This document shows positions 16,631 through 24,439 of a stretch of 64,000 nt of DNA, one piece after another. The notes beneath the pieces were generated by a model, which worked only from the letters and a program-made list of their open reading frames with translations, did not search any database and was not told the origin of the DNA. The DNA is from Amycolatopsis bartoniae (GTDB lineage: Bacteria > Actinomycetota > Actinomycetes > Mycobacteriales > Pseudonocardiaceae). Position 1 is the first letter of the stretch; every line of letters begins with the position of its first letter. The stretch lies in assembly GCF_014191255.1 (NCBI RefSeq), contig NZ_JACHWH010000004.1:175001-239000 (forward strand). Direction: 5' to 3'. Position numbers and translations under genes: made by a program.

Positions 16631-17590
16631 ATGAGCGTGAAGCGGAACCTTGCGGACACGATGACGTCGGCGGTCATCGCCCACCGGTTCTACGTGGACG
16701 GCCGGTCCAAGATCGAGATCGCCGAGGAGTTCGGGATCAGCCGGTTCAAGGTCGCCCGCGTGCTGGACTGGGCGCGCGACAGCGGGCTCGTGCGCATCGA
16801 CTTCGACCTGCCGGTTCCCGTCGACGTCAAGCTGTCCGACGAGGTCCGCGCGGCCTACGGGCTGGACCAGTGCTTCGTGCTCGACCGGGGCGCCAGCGAG
16901 GGCGAGCGCCCGGAGGTGCGGCGGCGCATCGGCGCGGTCGCGGCCCGGCTGCTGTCGGAGATCGTGACGGAGAACGACGTGCTCGGCCTGTCGTGGGCGC
17001 GGTCGGTGAACGTCACCACGGAGGCCGTACGGCGCCTGCCGAAGTGCCCGGTGGTGCAGTTGTGCGGGGTGCAGGCGGGCATCGACAGCCGGGACCGTTC
17101 GGTCGAAACCGTTGCCCGGTTGGCTTCGACTTCCGGCGGCGACGCCTATCCCATCTACGGGCCGCTCGTGCTGCCGGACCGCCGCACGACGGAGATCCTG
17201 CGGCGCCAGCCCGGGATCGCGGAGACCTTCGGGCAGTTCAAGAACCTCACCAAGGCGGTGGTGAGCATCGGCGCGTGGCTGCCGGGTGAGTCCACTGTGT
17301 ACGACGCGGTGCACCCGGACGAGCGTGCGGCCATCGCGGCGCGCGGCGCGAAGGCGGAGGTAGCGGCACGGCTGTTCGACGGCGAGGGCAAGCCGATGGA
17401 CACCGGGCTGGCGCACCACGTGCTCGCGATCAGCACCGAGGAGCTGCTGCGCGTGCCGGAGGTGATCGCACTGGGCTACACGGCGCCGAAGGCGGAGGCG
17501 ATCGACGCCGTGCTGCGCTCGGGCCTGGTCTCGACGCTCATCACGGACACCCCGGCGGCGGAGCGGTTACCCCGGCTGGTGAGCGCCTGA
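16631..17590 (+). CDS. SorC/DeoR-type sugar-binding transcriptional regulator
   Basis: A 319-residue regulator. The N-terminal HTH lies around residues 25-55 (RSKIEIAEEFGISRFKVARVLDWARDSGLV). The rest is a SorC-type sugar-phosphate-binding domain, with LSWARSVNVTTEAV and late VIALGYTAPKAEAIDAVLRSGLVSTLITD. It is divergent from the polyol dehydrogenase/transporter operon and very likely its regulator, responding to a phosphorylated or free polyol. The start is fixed by the -10 box placed directly upstream. Confidence 0.9.
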   Translation: MSVKRNLADTMTSAVIAHRFYVDGRSKIEIAEEFGISRFKVARVLDWARDSGLVRIDFDLPVPVDVKLSDEVRAAYGLDQCFVLDRGASEGERPEVRRRIGAVAARLLSEIVTENDVLGLSWARSVNVTTEAVRRLPKCPVVQLCGVQAGIDSRDRSVETVARLASTSGGDAYPIYGPLVLPDRRTTEILRRQPGIAETFGQFKNLTKAVVSIGAWLPGESTVYDAVHPDERAAIAARGAKAEVAARLFDGEGKPMDTGLAHHVLAISTEELLRVPEVIALGYTAPKAEAIDAVLRSGLVSTLITDTPAAERLPRLVSA

Positions 17591-17710
17591 GCGTGGTGGT
17601 GCTGCCCCCACCGAAGATCATCGTGTTGGCCGGATCGCCGGCAACCTGTCCGGCGCCGAACAATGATGTCCTCCGGGAAACGCCGTTTCCCACTCCACAG
17701 AGGACAGTCT

Positions 17711-18571
17711 GTGAAACCACGAGCCATCCGCCGGGCGCTGTCGGCGGTCCTGCTGGTCACACTCGCCGTCAGCACGACGGCCTGCGCCGAGAACACCTCC
17801 GCGTCTCCTGACCCGACCCTGCACGTGGTCGAGAACAACGGCCACCGCCTGGCCTTCCACTTCACGCCGGGAAGTTCGCCCGCCATCGTCCTGGACGCCG
17901 GCGGCGGATCGGACTCCTCGTACTGGAAGGACCTCGTCCCCCGGCTGCACGCGGCCACCGGAGACCAGATCATCACCTACGACCGCGCCGGGCTCGGCGA
18001 CAGCGACGAAGTGCCTGGGCCGTGGCGGGTCGAAGACGCGGTCAGCGACCTGGAAGCGGGGCTGCGCACGCTCGGCGTCACCGAGAACGTGGTGCTGGTG
18101 TCGCATTCGCAGGCCGGGGAGATCGCGACCTACTTCGTCCGCCGGAACCCGCGGCTCGTGTCCGGCGCGGTGCTCGTCGACGCCAGCCTGCCTCCGCTCT
18201 ACACCGACGACGAGATCACCCGCCTGGTCGCCGCGAACCAGCCGCAGGTCGACGCGGCGAGGAAGGACCCGTCGTCGAAGCAGAACCGCCAGTTGTTGGC
18301 CACCGCCGACAGCTTCGTGGCGGTGCACCGGGCATACCACCAGGTCGCCTGGCCGGACGCCGTGCCCGCCACCGTCATCGTGTCGGAGAAGACCCCCTTC
18401 GACGGCTCGCCCGAGGACGCACAGCGCTGGCGAGAAGCCGCCGCGTCCTTCGCCCGCGCCGCCCCGAACCGGACGCTGGTCACCGCCGCCGGGAGCTCGC
18501 ACGACATCCCGGTCGACCGGCCCGACCTCGTCCTGGACTGGATCGAGAAGATGGCCTCGCTAGTGCGTTAG
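17711..18571 (+). CDS. Alpha/beta hydrolase, probable exported lipoprotein
   Basis: A 286-residue hydrolase. The N-terminus (KPRAIRRALSAVLLVTLAVSTTAC) is a signal sequence ending in a possible, imperfect lipobox. The nucleophile elbow reads VSHSQAGE, with serine in place of the first glycine of GxSxG; the likely catalytic histidine is in SSHDIP. ITYDRAGLGDSDEVPG resembles the oxyanion region of this superfamily. The GTG at 17711 follows AGAGGAC, a good ribosome-binding site; an earlier ATG at 17663 lacks one. It ends inside the last 12 bp of the convergent P450 gene. Substrate unknown. Confidence 0.82.
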   Translation: MKPRAIRRALSAVLLVTLAVSTTACAENTSASPDPTLHVVENNGHRLAFHFTPGSSPAIVLDAGGGSDSSYWKDLVPRLHAATGDQIITYDRAGLGDSDEVPGPWRVEDAVSDLEAGLRTLGVTENVVLVSHSQAGEIATYFVRRNPRLVSGAVLVDASLPPLYTDDEITRLVAANQPQVDAARKDPSSKQNRQLLATADSFVAVHRAYHQVAWPDAVPATVIVSEKTPFDGSPEDAQRWREAAASFARAAPNRTLVTAAGSSHDIPVDRPDLVLDWIEKMASLVR

Positions 18572-19828
18572 CACCGGCAGCGTGTCCACCCCGTAGACCA
18601 CGGACGTCTGCCGGTACGACAGTTCGCCCGGTTCGACGGCCAGGTGCAGGTCCGGGAACCGGCGCACGAGCGCCGGGTACGCGGCCCGCAGCTCCATCCG
18701 CGCCAGCTCCGCGCCGATGCACCGGTGCACGCCCCAGCCGAAAGCGAGGTGCGACGACGGTTCGCGCGTCGCGTCGAAGGACTCCATGTTCTCGCCCAGC
18801 TTGGCGTCACGATTGGCGCCGCTGAGCGACACGAACACGATGTCGCCCTTCGCGATGCGGGCGCCGCCGATTTCGACGTCCTCCTTGGCGAAGCGCGGGA
18901 ACGCGACCTGCACGACCGTCAGGTAACGCAGCAGCTCCTCGACGAAACCGTGCACCGCCTCGTCGTCGTTGCGGATGCGCTCGAACGTCTCGCGATCGCG
19001 GAGCAGGACGATCGCCCCCAGCGCCAGCATGCTCGCCGTGGTTTCGAGGCCACCGGTGAGCACGCCGTCGGCCAGCCCGGCCAGCTCGACGTCCGAGATC
19101 TCGTCGCCGTGCTCCTTGATCAGCATCCCGAGCAACCCGTCGCCGGGCGACTCCCGCTGCTTCTTGACGATCTCCATCAGGTAGGTCAGCGACTCCGAGA
19201 TCGCGCCGAACGACGCGCCCGCACCGGCGAACAGGTCGAACCGCACCGTGCTCAGCCGCTGGAAGTCGGCGCGGTCGTCGTAGGAGACGCCGAGCAGCTC
19301 GCAGATCGTGAGCGACGGGATCGGCAGCGCGTAGGACTGCATGAGGTCCACCGGGCCCTCGCTCGCCGCCATCGCGTCGAGCTGGCCCTCGATGATCTCC
19401 GCGATGCGCGGCGTGAGCCTGCTCAACCGCCGCATGGTGAACTCCGGCGTCAGCAGCTTGCGCAGCCGCGTGTGGTCCGGCGGGTCGGCGAAACCGAGGC
19501 CGCCCGGGTTCTGGTCGGCGGACATCGCGGCGGTGCCGACGAGGTTGGTGTAGTCGTTGCTGAACTTGCCCGCCGCGGCGAGCACGTCCTTGGCCTCGTC
19601 GTAGCCGGTGACCAGCCACGCCCGCAGCCCGAACGGCAGCTTCAGCCTCGCGATGGGGTCCGTCCCGCGCGTGGCCCCCAGCTCCGGGACGGGATCGAGC
19701 TCGTTCCTGCGCAGCGGCATCAGGGTGGACTCGGGCAGCAGCGAAAGCAGGTCGACGCCCTTCTTCTGCTTCCGTTCGATGTACTTGCGCCCCACCCACC
19801 CGATCACCCGGGAGCGAAGATCGGTCAT
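18560..19828 (-). CDS. Cytochrome P450
   Basis: A 422-residue P450 with an N-terminal extension of about 30 residues before the usual start of class I enzymes. The I-helix motif is GGLETT (259-264), with Glu where Asp/Glu varies; ExxR is E298-R301; the haem cysteine is C370 in FGWGVHRCIGAELAR. No ferredoxin gene is adjacent, so it must borrow redox partners, possibly the ferredoxin at 12175. It is a single-gene unit whose 3' end overlaps the convergent hydrolase by 12 bp. The substrate is unknown. Confidence 0.93.
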   Translation of the reverse strand: MTDLRSRVIGWVGRKYIERKQKKGVDLLSLLPESTLMPLRRNELDPVPELGATRGTDPIARLKLPFGLRAWLVTGYDEAKDVLAAAGKFSNDYTNLVGTAAMSADQNPGGLGFADPPDHTRLRKLLTPEFTMRRLSRLTPRIAEIIEGQLDAMAASEGPVDLMQSYALPIPSLTICELLGVSYDDRADFQRLSTVRFDLFAGAGASFGAISESLTYLMEIVKKQRESPGDGLLGMLIKEHGDEISDVELAGLADGVLTGGLETTASMLALGAIVLLRDRETFERIRNDDEAVHGFVEELLRYLTVVQVAFPRFAKEDVEIGGARIAKGDIVFVSLSGANRDAKLGENMESFDATREPSSHLAFGWGVHRCIGAELARMELRAAYPALVRRFPDLHLAVEPGELSYRQTSVVYGVDTLPVLTH

Positions 19829-19911
19829 GGCCCGGATGCTACACGCGGGAACCCGCAGCTAGGGCCGGGTTTGTCGCCTCCCCCACTCCGTCGTGACCGA
19901 CCGTGCCGCTT

Positions 19912-19947
19912 CACTCACACAGGTGGGTTGGAGCACTCACAAAGGTG
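19912..19947 (+). repeat. Two near-identical 14-bp direct repeats upstream of the WGxxGxxG gene
   Basis: CACTCACACAGGTG (19912-19925) and CACTCACAAAGGTG (19934-19947) differ at one base and are spaced 22 bp apart, two helical turns. They lie about 90 bp upstream of the next gene, a position suited to a transcription factor binding side by side on one DNA face. Regulator unknown. Confidence 0.5.
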
Positions 19948-20035
19948 ACGAACGGGTCCCCAGCGGACGGCTCGGGGTAGCCGTTGCAGGTGCCCGGGGA
20001 CCAGCCCCGGGGTCGGGAGAACGGGGAGTTGACGC

Positions 20036-20647
20036 ATGCCGAAGAACGTTCGCAGGTGGCTGACGGCGGCCGCGCTGGGCGTGGTCCTGCCGCTGGCCCC
20101 GGCCGCGGCCGAGGCGAGCGCCGCCACCGTGGCGGGGGCGCCGCAGTACGCCCAGCCCGTGCAGCAGCCGGATCAGCCGGACCAGCCCGGGGACAACGAT
20201 CCCGCCAACGACGACAACGGCATGTGGGGACTGCTGGGGCTCTTCGGTCTGCTCGGGCTCCTGGGCCTGACGCGCCGCTCGCCCAAGACGCCGAAGTCCG
20301 ATGTCGTGCCCGAGCCCCGGCCGGCGCGGCGCCAGGAAGAGCCCGCCGCGCCCCGCGCCGAGGCGACCTCCGGGGTGTACCCGAACGCGGTGGCCTCGGG
20401 TTATCCGCCGCCCACCGCCTACGGCACGAGCGAGCAACCGGCGTACGCGCCGCCCGCCGGTGAGCAGTCCGGTTACGCCGAGCGGCCCGCGTACTCGTCG
20501 GCCGAGCAGTCGGGTTACCGGCCGCCGGCCGCCGAGCAGAGCGGGTACATCCCGCAGGAGCCGGGGGCGATGGGGAACTACCCGCCGCCGGAGCAGACCG
20601 CGCCGCCGACCGGTGCCGCGCCCGAGGGGAGGCGCCGCCGGTTCTGA
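20036..20647 (+). CDS. Exported WGxxGxxG-type membrane protein with repetitive tail
   Basis: A 203-residue protein of unknown function. Residues 1-29 form a signal peptide (RRWLTAAALGVVLPLAPAAAEASA). After an acidic linker comes MWGLLGLFGLLGLLGL (63-78), a WGxxGxxG motif that continues as a glycine-leucine membrane helix and ends with TRR. Residues ~85-203 are Pro/Gln/Tyr-rich, with EQSGY repeated three times. The motif resembles the WGxxGxxG families recognised in many bacteria, but here it is internal rather than C-terminal. A good ribosome-binding site (GGGGAG) precedes the ATG, and paired direct repeats lie upstream. A strong terminator follows. Confidence 0.75.
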   Translation: MPKNVRRWLTAAALGVVLPLAPAAAEASAATVAGAPQYAQPVQQPDQPDQPGDNDPANDDNGMWGLLGLFGLLGLLGLTRRSPKTPKSDVVPEPRPARRQEEPAAPRAEATSGVYPNAVASGYPPPTAYGTSEQPAYAPPAGEQSGYAERPAYSSAEQSGYRPPAAEQSGYIPQEPGAMGNYPPPEQTAPPTGAAPEGRRRRF

Positions 20648-20657
20648 GCGGCACCCC

Positions 20658-20700
20658 GCCGGCTCCTGCCCTACCCCGACTGGGCAGGAGCCGGCTTTTT
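20658..20700 (+). terminator. Rho-independent terminator
   Basis: A perfect 14-bp stem (20658-20671 with 20682-20695) with a 10-nt loop is followed by five T. It ends the WGxxGxxG gene, and its last T is part of the stop codon of the convergent PEBP gene, so it also serves that gene from the other side. Confidence 0.93.
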
Positions 20701-21260
20701 CATGCGCTCCTAATGCCTTCGAGCATCCCGCCGGCGAGGACGTGCCCGGCCAGTCGCGGGAGCAGGCCGTCGACCGCGGTGACCCCGCTCGTGTCGACGT
20801 CCGTGTCCAGGGCGTAGAGGTGGAACCGGTACCGGTGCGTGCCGTGGCCCGGCAGGGGGCGCGGGCCGACGTAACCGGTGCCGCCGCGGTGGTTGGGCAC
20901 GTAGCGGAACCGCGGGTCGTCGCGGGTGAGCGCGCCATCCTCCAGTTCCGGGATCGCCGCGTCGAACAGGGCGACCGTGTGGATCGCCGGGCGGGTGGTC
21001 GGCGTGTCGATGTCCTCGATGATCAGCAACAACGTCCGCGTGCCCTCGGGGAGGTGCTGCCACCTCAGCGCGGGTGAGACGTTTTTTCCGATGCCGAATC
21101 CACAATGGATGGACGGGATCACTTCCCCGTGCGCGAAGGTCGACAGGACGGTTATGGAATCCGTTGTGGACAGTTCCCGCGTGACGCTCAACCGCTCGTC
21201 CGCGCGTTTCCCGCGCAGGAGCCAGCCGAGCGGCATGAGGAGCAGTTCGAGCAGTTTCAT
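20700..21260 (-). CDS. YbhB/YbcL family (PEBP, Raf-kinase-inhibitor-like) protein
   Basis: A 186-residue phosphatidylethanolamine-binding-protein fold. Family features are NVSPALRWQHLPEGTRTLLLIIEDIDTP near residues 60-87 and the histidine-containing GPRPLPGHGTHRYRFHLYALD near 130-150. An N-terminal hydrophobic stretch (LLELLLMPLGWLL) may attach it to the membrane. It is followed on the same strand by nothing, and lies 10 bp downstream of the MarR gene, so it is probably in the MarR operon. The role of bacterial PEBPs is poorly defined. Confidence 0.88.
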   Translation of the reverse strand: MKLLELLLMPLGWLLRGKRADERLSVTRELSTTDSITVLSTFAHGEVIPSIHCGFGIGKNVSPALRWQHLPEGTRTLLLIIEDIDTPTTRPAIHTVALFDAAIPELEDGALTRDDPRFRYVPNHRGGTGYVGPRPLPGHGTHRYRFHLYALDTDVDTSGVTAVDGLLPRLAGHVLAGGMLEGIRSA

Positions 21261-21270
21261 GGCCTGCCTT

Positions 21271-21696
21271 TCAGGAGTCGGCGATCTGCCGGAGGAGCCG
21301 CGCCGCCTCGGCGAGGGTGCGCCGTTGCTGCGGGGTGAGCGCTTCGAGCTGCCCGTTGAGCCAGTTCTCCCGGTGCCGCAGTGAGTTCTCGGCGACCACC
21401 CGGCCGGACGGGGTGAGCACGAACAGCACCCGGCGCCGGTCGTCCGGGTCGCGCTCGCGCACCACGTGACCGTCGTCGGCGAGCCGGTTCACCGTCTGGC
21501 TCATCGAGCCCGGCGTCACGCGAGCGCGTTCGCTCAGCTCCCCCAGGCTCAGCGGTCCGTGCTTGCGTAACCACGTCAACACCATCAGGGCCGCTTCGGC
21601 GACCTCACCCGGCGACCGCTCCGAGCGGAACCGGCTGTAGATCCGCGCGACTGCCGAGCGCAGCTCCGCACCCAGCTCCGCGACATCCTTCGTCAT
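21271..21696 (-). CDS. MarR-family transcriptional regulator
   Basis: A 141-residue winged-helix regulator. The core reads LSLGELSERARVTPGSMSQTVNRLADDGHVVRERDPDDRRRVLFVLTPSGR, including the basic wing RDPDDRRR. The ATG at 21696 is chosen because the regulatory palindromes start immediately upstream and the family length fits. It is divergent from an MFS transporter, the classical MarR arrangement, in which ligand binding releases repression of the efflux pump. The PEBP gene lies downstream in the same direction. Confidence 0.92.
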   Translation of the reverse strand: MTKDVAELGAELRSAVARIYSRFRSERSPGEVAEAALMVLTWLRKHGPLSLGELSERARVTPGSMSQTVNRLADDGHVVRERDPDDRRRVLFVLTPSGRVVAENSLRHRENWLNGQLEALTPQQRRTLAEAARLLRQIADS

Positions 21697-21745
21697 ATGT
21701 TTAGTATAACAAAGAGTTAGTACTACTAAACAACGAGGGAGACCC
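21697..21745. promoter_or_regulatory. AT-rich MarR operator region between marR and MFS genes
   Basis: GTTTAGTA (21699-21706) and TACTAAAC (21724-21731) form 8-bp inverted arms, and TAGTACTA (21718-21725) is a perfect palindrome inside. TTAGTA therefore occurs repeatedly in 33 bp. The region is strikingly AT-rich for this genome and contains the promoters for both directions. GGGAG at 21736-21740 is the ribosome-binding site of the MFS gene. Confidence 0.65.
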
Positions 21746-23095
21746 ATGCCGGCGAAACCCTTCGGGCTGCGGTTCACCGGGCCGCTGATGCTCGGCACCA
21801 CCCTCAACCCGGTCAACAGCTCGATGATCGCCACCGGGCTGGCCGGGATCGCGGCCGACTTCCGCCTCGGACCGGGCACCGCCGCGACGCTGGTCTCGGT
21901 GCTGTACCTGTGCAGCGCCGTCATGCAGCCGACGATGGGCAAGCTCGCCGGCGTGTTCGGCCCGCGGCGGATCTTCCTCACCGGCGTGGCGATCCTGCTG
22001 GCCGGCGGCGCGCTCGGTGGGCTGGCGCAGAACTTCGGGATGCTGCTCGCCTCGCGCGCGCTGATCGGCGTCGGCACCTCGGCGTGCTACCCGGCCGCGA
22101 TGGCGCTGGTGCGCAGGCGCGCGGACCGGCTCGGCACCGGCGTGCCCAGCCGCGTACTCGGCGACTTCAGCATCGCCGCCCAGGTCACCGTGGTGATCGG
22201 CCTGCCGCTCGGCGGGGTGCTCGCCGGGGCCTTCGGCTGGCGCGGCCTGTTCTGGGTCAACGTGCCGCTGGCCGCCGTCACGCTGGTTTCCGCGGTCTTC
22301 GCCGTGGAGAAGGACGAACCGCGGCGCGGCGGGAGAACCGCGATCGACCTGCCGGGCATCGCGTTGTTCGCGGGTGCCGTCGTCGTGCTGCTGCTCTTCC
22401 TGGGTGGGCTCGCCCATCCCGTGTGGTGGCAGCTCGCCGCGGCGGTCGTCCTCGTCGCCGCCCTGCTGTTGTGGGAACGGCGGGCCGCCGCTCCCCTGAT
22501 CGACGTGCGGATGCTCGCCGGAAACGGTGCGCTGCAACGGACTTACCTGCGCCAGCTCGTCGTCGGTCTCGGGGTCTACACCTCGCTGTACGCGACCAGC
22601 CAGTGGATGCAGGAGGCCGGCGGCTACTCCGCCTACGAGTCCGGCCTGCTCCTGCTGCCCATGTCGGGGATCAGCATGGTGCTGGCCCGCGTCACGTCCG
22701 CCAGGGGCTGGGTCCGCCTGCCGCTCGTCCTCGGCGCCGTCGCGGTGCTCGCCGCGGGCGCGTTGATGTTCGACGTCCACCGCGGTTCGCCCGTGCTGAC
22801 GCTGGTCGCGATGTCGGGGCTGTTCGGGGTGACCAACGGGCTGTCGAACTTCGCCAACCAGGCCACCCTCTACGCCCGGTCCCCCGGCGACACGATCGCC
22901 GTCGCCGCCGGGTTGTTCCGCACCTTCGGCTACATCGGCGCGATCTTCTCGTCGAGCCTGATCGGCATCACGTTCGGCAGCCACGTGACCGACGCCGGCT
23001 TCCACCGGCTGGGGCTGATCGTGCTCGCCATCGGCGTGGTCTCGACCCTGCTCGCCGGTCTGGACCGCACGATCCCCGTCAGAGCTGGTTCGTGA
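21746..23095 (+). CDS. Major facilitator superfamily drug-efflux transporter (DHA2-like)
   Basis: A 449-residue membrane protein with about 12-14 predicted helices. LNPVNSSMIATGLAGIAADF in the first helix, the motif-A loop GKLAGVFGPRRIF, and PLGGVLAGAFGWRGLFWVNVP (antiporter motif C) mark it as a proton-coupled multidrug exporter. It is divergent from a MarR gene that probably represses it. Its last codons contain a 15-bp sequence repeated at the end of the helicase gene 1.35 kb away, so its natural C-terminus may have been altered by an insertion. Confidence 0.9.
   Translation: MPAKPFGLRFTGPLMLGTTLNPVNSSMIATGLAGIAADFRLGPGTAATLVSVLYLCSAVMQPTMGKLAGVFGPRRIFLTGVAILLAGGALGGLAQNFGMLLASRALIGVGTSACYPAAMALVRRRADRLGTGVPSRVLGDFSIAAQVTVVIGLPLGGVLAGAFGWRGLFWVNVPLAAVTLVSAVFAVEKDEPRRGGRTAIDLPGIALFAGAVVVLLLFLGGLAHPVWWQLAAAVVLVAALLLWERRAAAPLIDVRMLAGNGALQRTYLRQLVVGLGVYTSLYATSQWMQEAGGYSAYESGLLLLPMSGISMVLARVTSARGWVRLPLVLGAVAVLAAGALMFDVHRGSPVLTLVAMSGLFGVTNGLSNFANQATLYARSPGDTIAVAAGLFRTFGYIGAIFSSSLIGITFGSHVTDAGFHRLGLIVLAIGVVSTLLAGLDRTIPVRAGS
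23076..23090 (+). repeat. 15-bp direct repeat, left copy
   Basis: CCGTCAGAGCTGGTT, at the 3' end of the MFS gene, is repeated exactly at 24425-24439 in the 3' end of the helicase gene. The two copies flank a short island containing a broken HTH gene and a TIM-barrel gene. CGTGACGC follows both copies, directly here and after 6 bp in the right copy. Confidence 0.6.
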
Positions 23096-23154
23096 CGCCC
23101 GCCGGCAGGACCACCAGGCCGCGGCCCCCGACATGAGAGAAGGAAGGCTCGTTC

Positions 23155-23347
23155 ATCGAAGAGCTGTGGACGATGGTGCGTGATTTCCTGATGAAGATCG
23201 CCGAAAGATCGTCAGCCCATAGCCCCAGTTTCGTCGAGGGGTTGGTGGCCGAGGGCTTTTCCCAAGCTGATCTGGCCGGGAACCGGGGTGACCCGCCAAG
23301 CGATTCAGAAAATGGTCGCAGCTGGTCAGGAGCGGCGTGCACGATGA
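23155..23347 (+). pseudogene. Frameshifted remnant of a small HTH protein
   Basis: One frame from 23155 reads IEELWTMVRDFLMKIAERS and continues to SFVEGLVAEGFSQADLAGNR; from 23288 a second frame reads VTRQAIQKMVAAGQERRAR and ends at a TGA (23345-23347). Joined by a one-base shift they make a ~64-residue protein ending in a recognisable helix-turn-helix (Q-A-D-L-A...V-T-R-Q-A-I-Q-K). The second-frame stop overlaps the next ATG as ATGA, an arrangement expected only of a formerly real gene. No start codon follows the AGGAAGG site; an ATC stands where ATG would fit, so the start may be lost too. Confidence 0.5.
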
Positions 23348-24384
23348 AGCGCAAGGGTGTGATCTACGACGTCGGGTCAGTTCAGATGGGCATCAACTGG
23401 CGTCCGGACTACCGGCCCGAGGTGGTGCGTCGGGAGCTGCGGATCCTCGCCGAGGACCTGCACTGCGGCGCGGTGAAGATCCGTGGCCGGGACATCAGTC
23501 GCGTCGTTCTTACTGGCGACGCCGCCGCCGCGTTCGGCATGGAGGTGTGGTTGTCTGCTGAGCTGTTCGGGCAGCCGCCGGCCGATACCCTCAGCTACAT
23601 CGAAGCGGCGGCAGCGGCTGGGGAGCAGCTCCGCCGGCGCTGGCCGGATCGAGTGGTGTTCAGCGTTGGTACGGAACTCACCTTGTTCATGCGTGGCATG
23701 GTGCCCGGCCGCACCTATCGACAGCGCGTGCGACACCTGAAGGCCGCGCCGCGAGCAGCCAGACAAGACACACCACTGCGTCCGTTTCTCGCGCAGGCCG
23801 TTGACGCGGCCCGACGGCACTTTGACGGACCGATCACCTACGCCGCGTTTCCTTTCGAGCGAGTCGACTGGGACCGATTCGACATCGTCGGCATCAACCA
23901 CTACTGGCACCGACTCATCGCAGACCGCTACGTCCCGATGCTGCGGCCCTGGCTGGAACTGGGCAAACCGGTAGTGATCTCCGAGTTGGGGTTCCGAACG
24001 TGCACCGGCGCCGACGAGCCGCGACCGGTGGGTCAGGAGAATGCGGCTGCGTTCGGCATGCTCCTTCAGCTGCTCCCGGGCATCGGCAGACTCGTCCACC
24101 CGCGGGTCAAGACCATCCGCGAACGCAACGAAGCCCTGCAAGCACGCCGCTTGACACGTCAGCTTGAAACCCTTGACGAGGCCGGCATCGATGGCGCGTT
24201 CATCTACACTTTCTCCTTTCCGCTCCTGCCCCATCACCCCGACCCCCGTCACGACCTCGACGTCGACAGCTTCTCCCTGGTGAAGTCACTCCCGCGGCCA
24301 CAACACGGCACCACTTATCCGGACATGACATGGGAGCCGAAGCAAGCCTTCGCCGCCGTCGCAAACTACTACGCACGTCGCTGA
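23344..24384 (+). CDS. TIM-barrel glycosidase-like protein (often named abortive infection protein)
   Basis: A 346-residue protein without signal peptide. The order of motifs suggests a (beta/alpha)8 glycoside-hydrolase fold: an early IYDVGSVQMGINWRPDY, LHCGAVKIRG, VVFSVGTELTLF with a possible acid at about residue 120, IVGINHYWH, and KPVVISELGF with a second candidate catalytic glutamate. From memory, close relatives in actinobacteria carry the label abortive infection protein, though direct evidence of phage defence is lacking. The ATG at 23344 follows AGGAGC and overlaps the remnant HTH gene. Third positions are less G/C-biased than in neighbours, suggesting transfer. Confidence 0.6.
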   Translation: MKRKGVIYDVGSVQMGINWRPDYRPEVVRRELRILAEDLHCGAVKIRGRDISRVVLTGDAAAAFGMEVWLSAELFGQPPADTLSYIEAAAAAGEQLRRRWPDRVVFSVGTELTLFMRGMVPGRTYRQRVRHLKAAPRAARQDTPLRPFLAQAVDAARRHFDGPITYAAFPFERVDWDRFDIVGINHYWHRLIADRYVPMLRPWLELGKPVVISELGFRTCTGADEPRPVGQENAAAFGMLLQLLPGIGRLVHPRVKTIRERNEALQARRLTRQLETLDEAGIDGAFIYTFSFPLLPHHPDPRHDLDVDSFSLVKSLPRPQHGTTYPDMTWEPKQAFAAVANYYARR

Positions 24385-24424
24385 TGCCCGTTCCGTGGAT
24401 TTTCCGGGCGTCCTCAGGAACAGG

Positions 24425-24439
24425 CCGTCAGAGCTGGTT
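24425..24439 (+). repeat. 15-bp direct repeat, right copy
   Basis: Second copy of CCGTCAGAGCTGGTT; here it encodes the last residues and stop of the helicase (VNQL-stop on the minus strand), so this copy is likely the original and the one at 23076 the derived junction. Confidence 0.6.

Noticed and set aside
10987..19828. Two P450 genes as part of a secondary-metabolite cluster
   Set aside because: No synthase, tailoring set or resistance gene is nearby; the genes between them are sugar uptake and a hydrolase.
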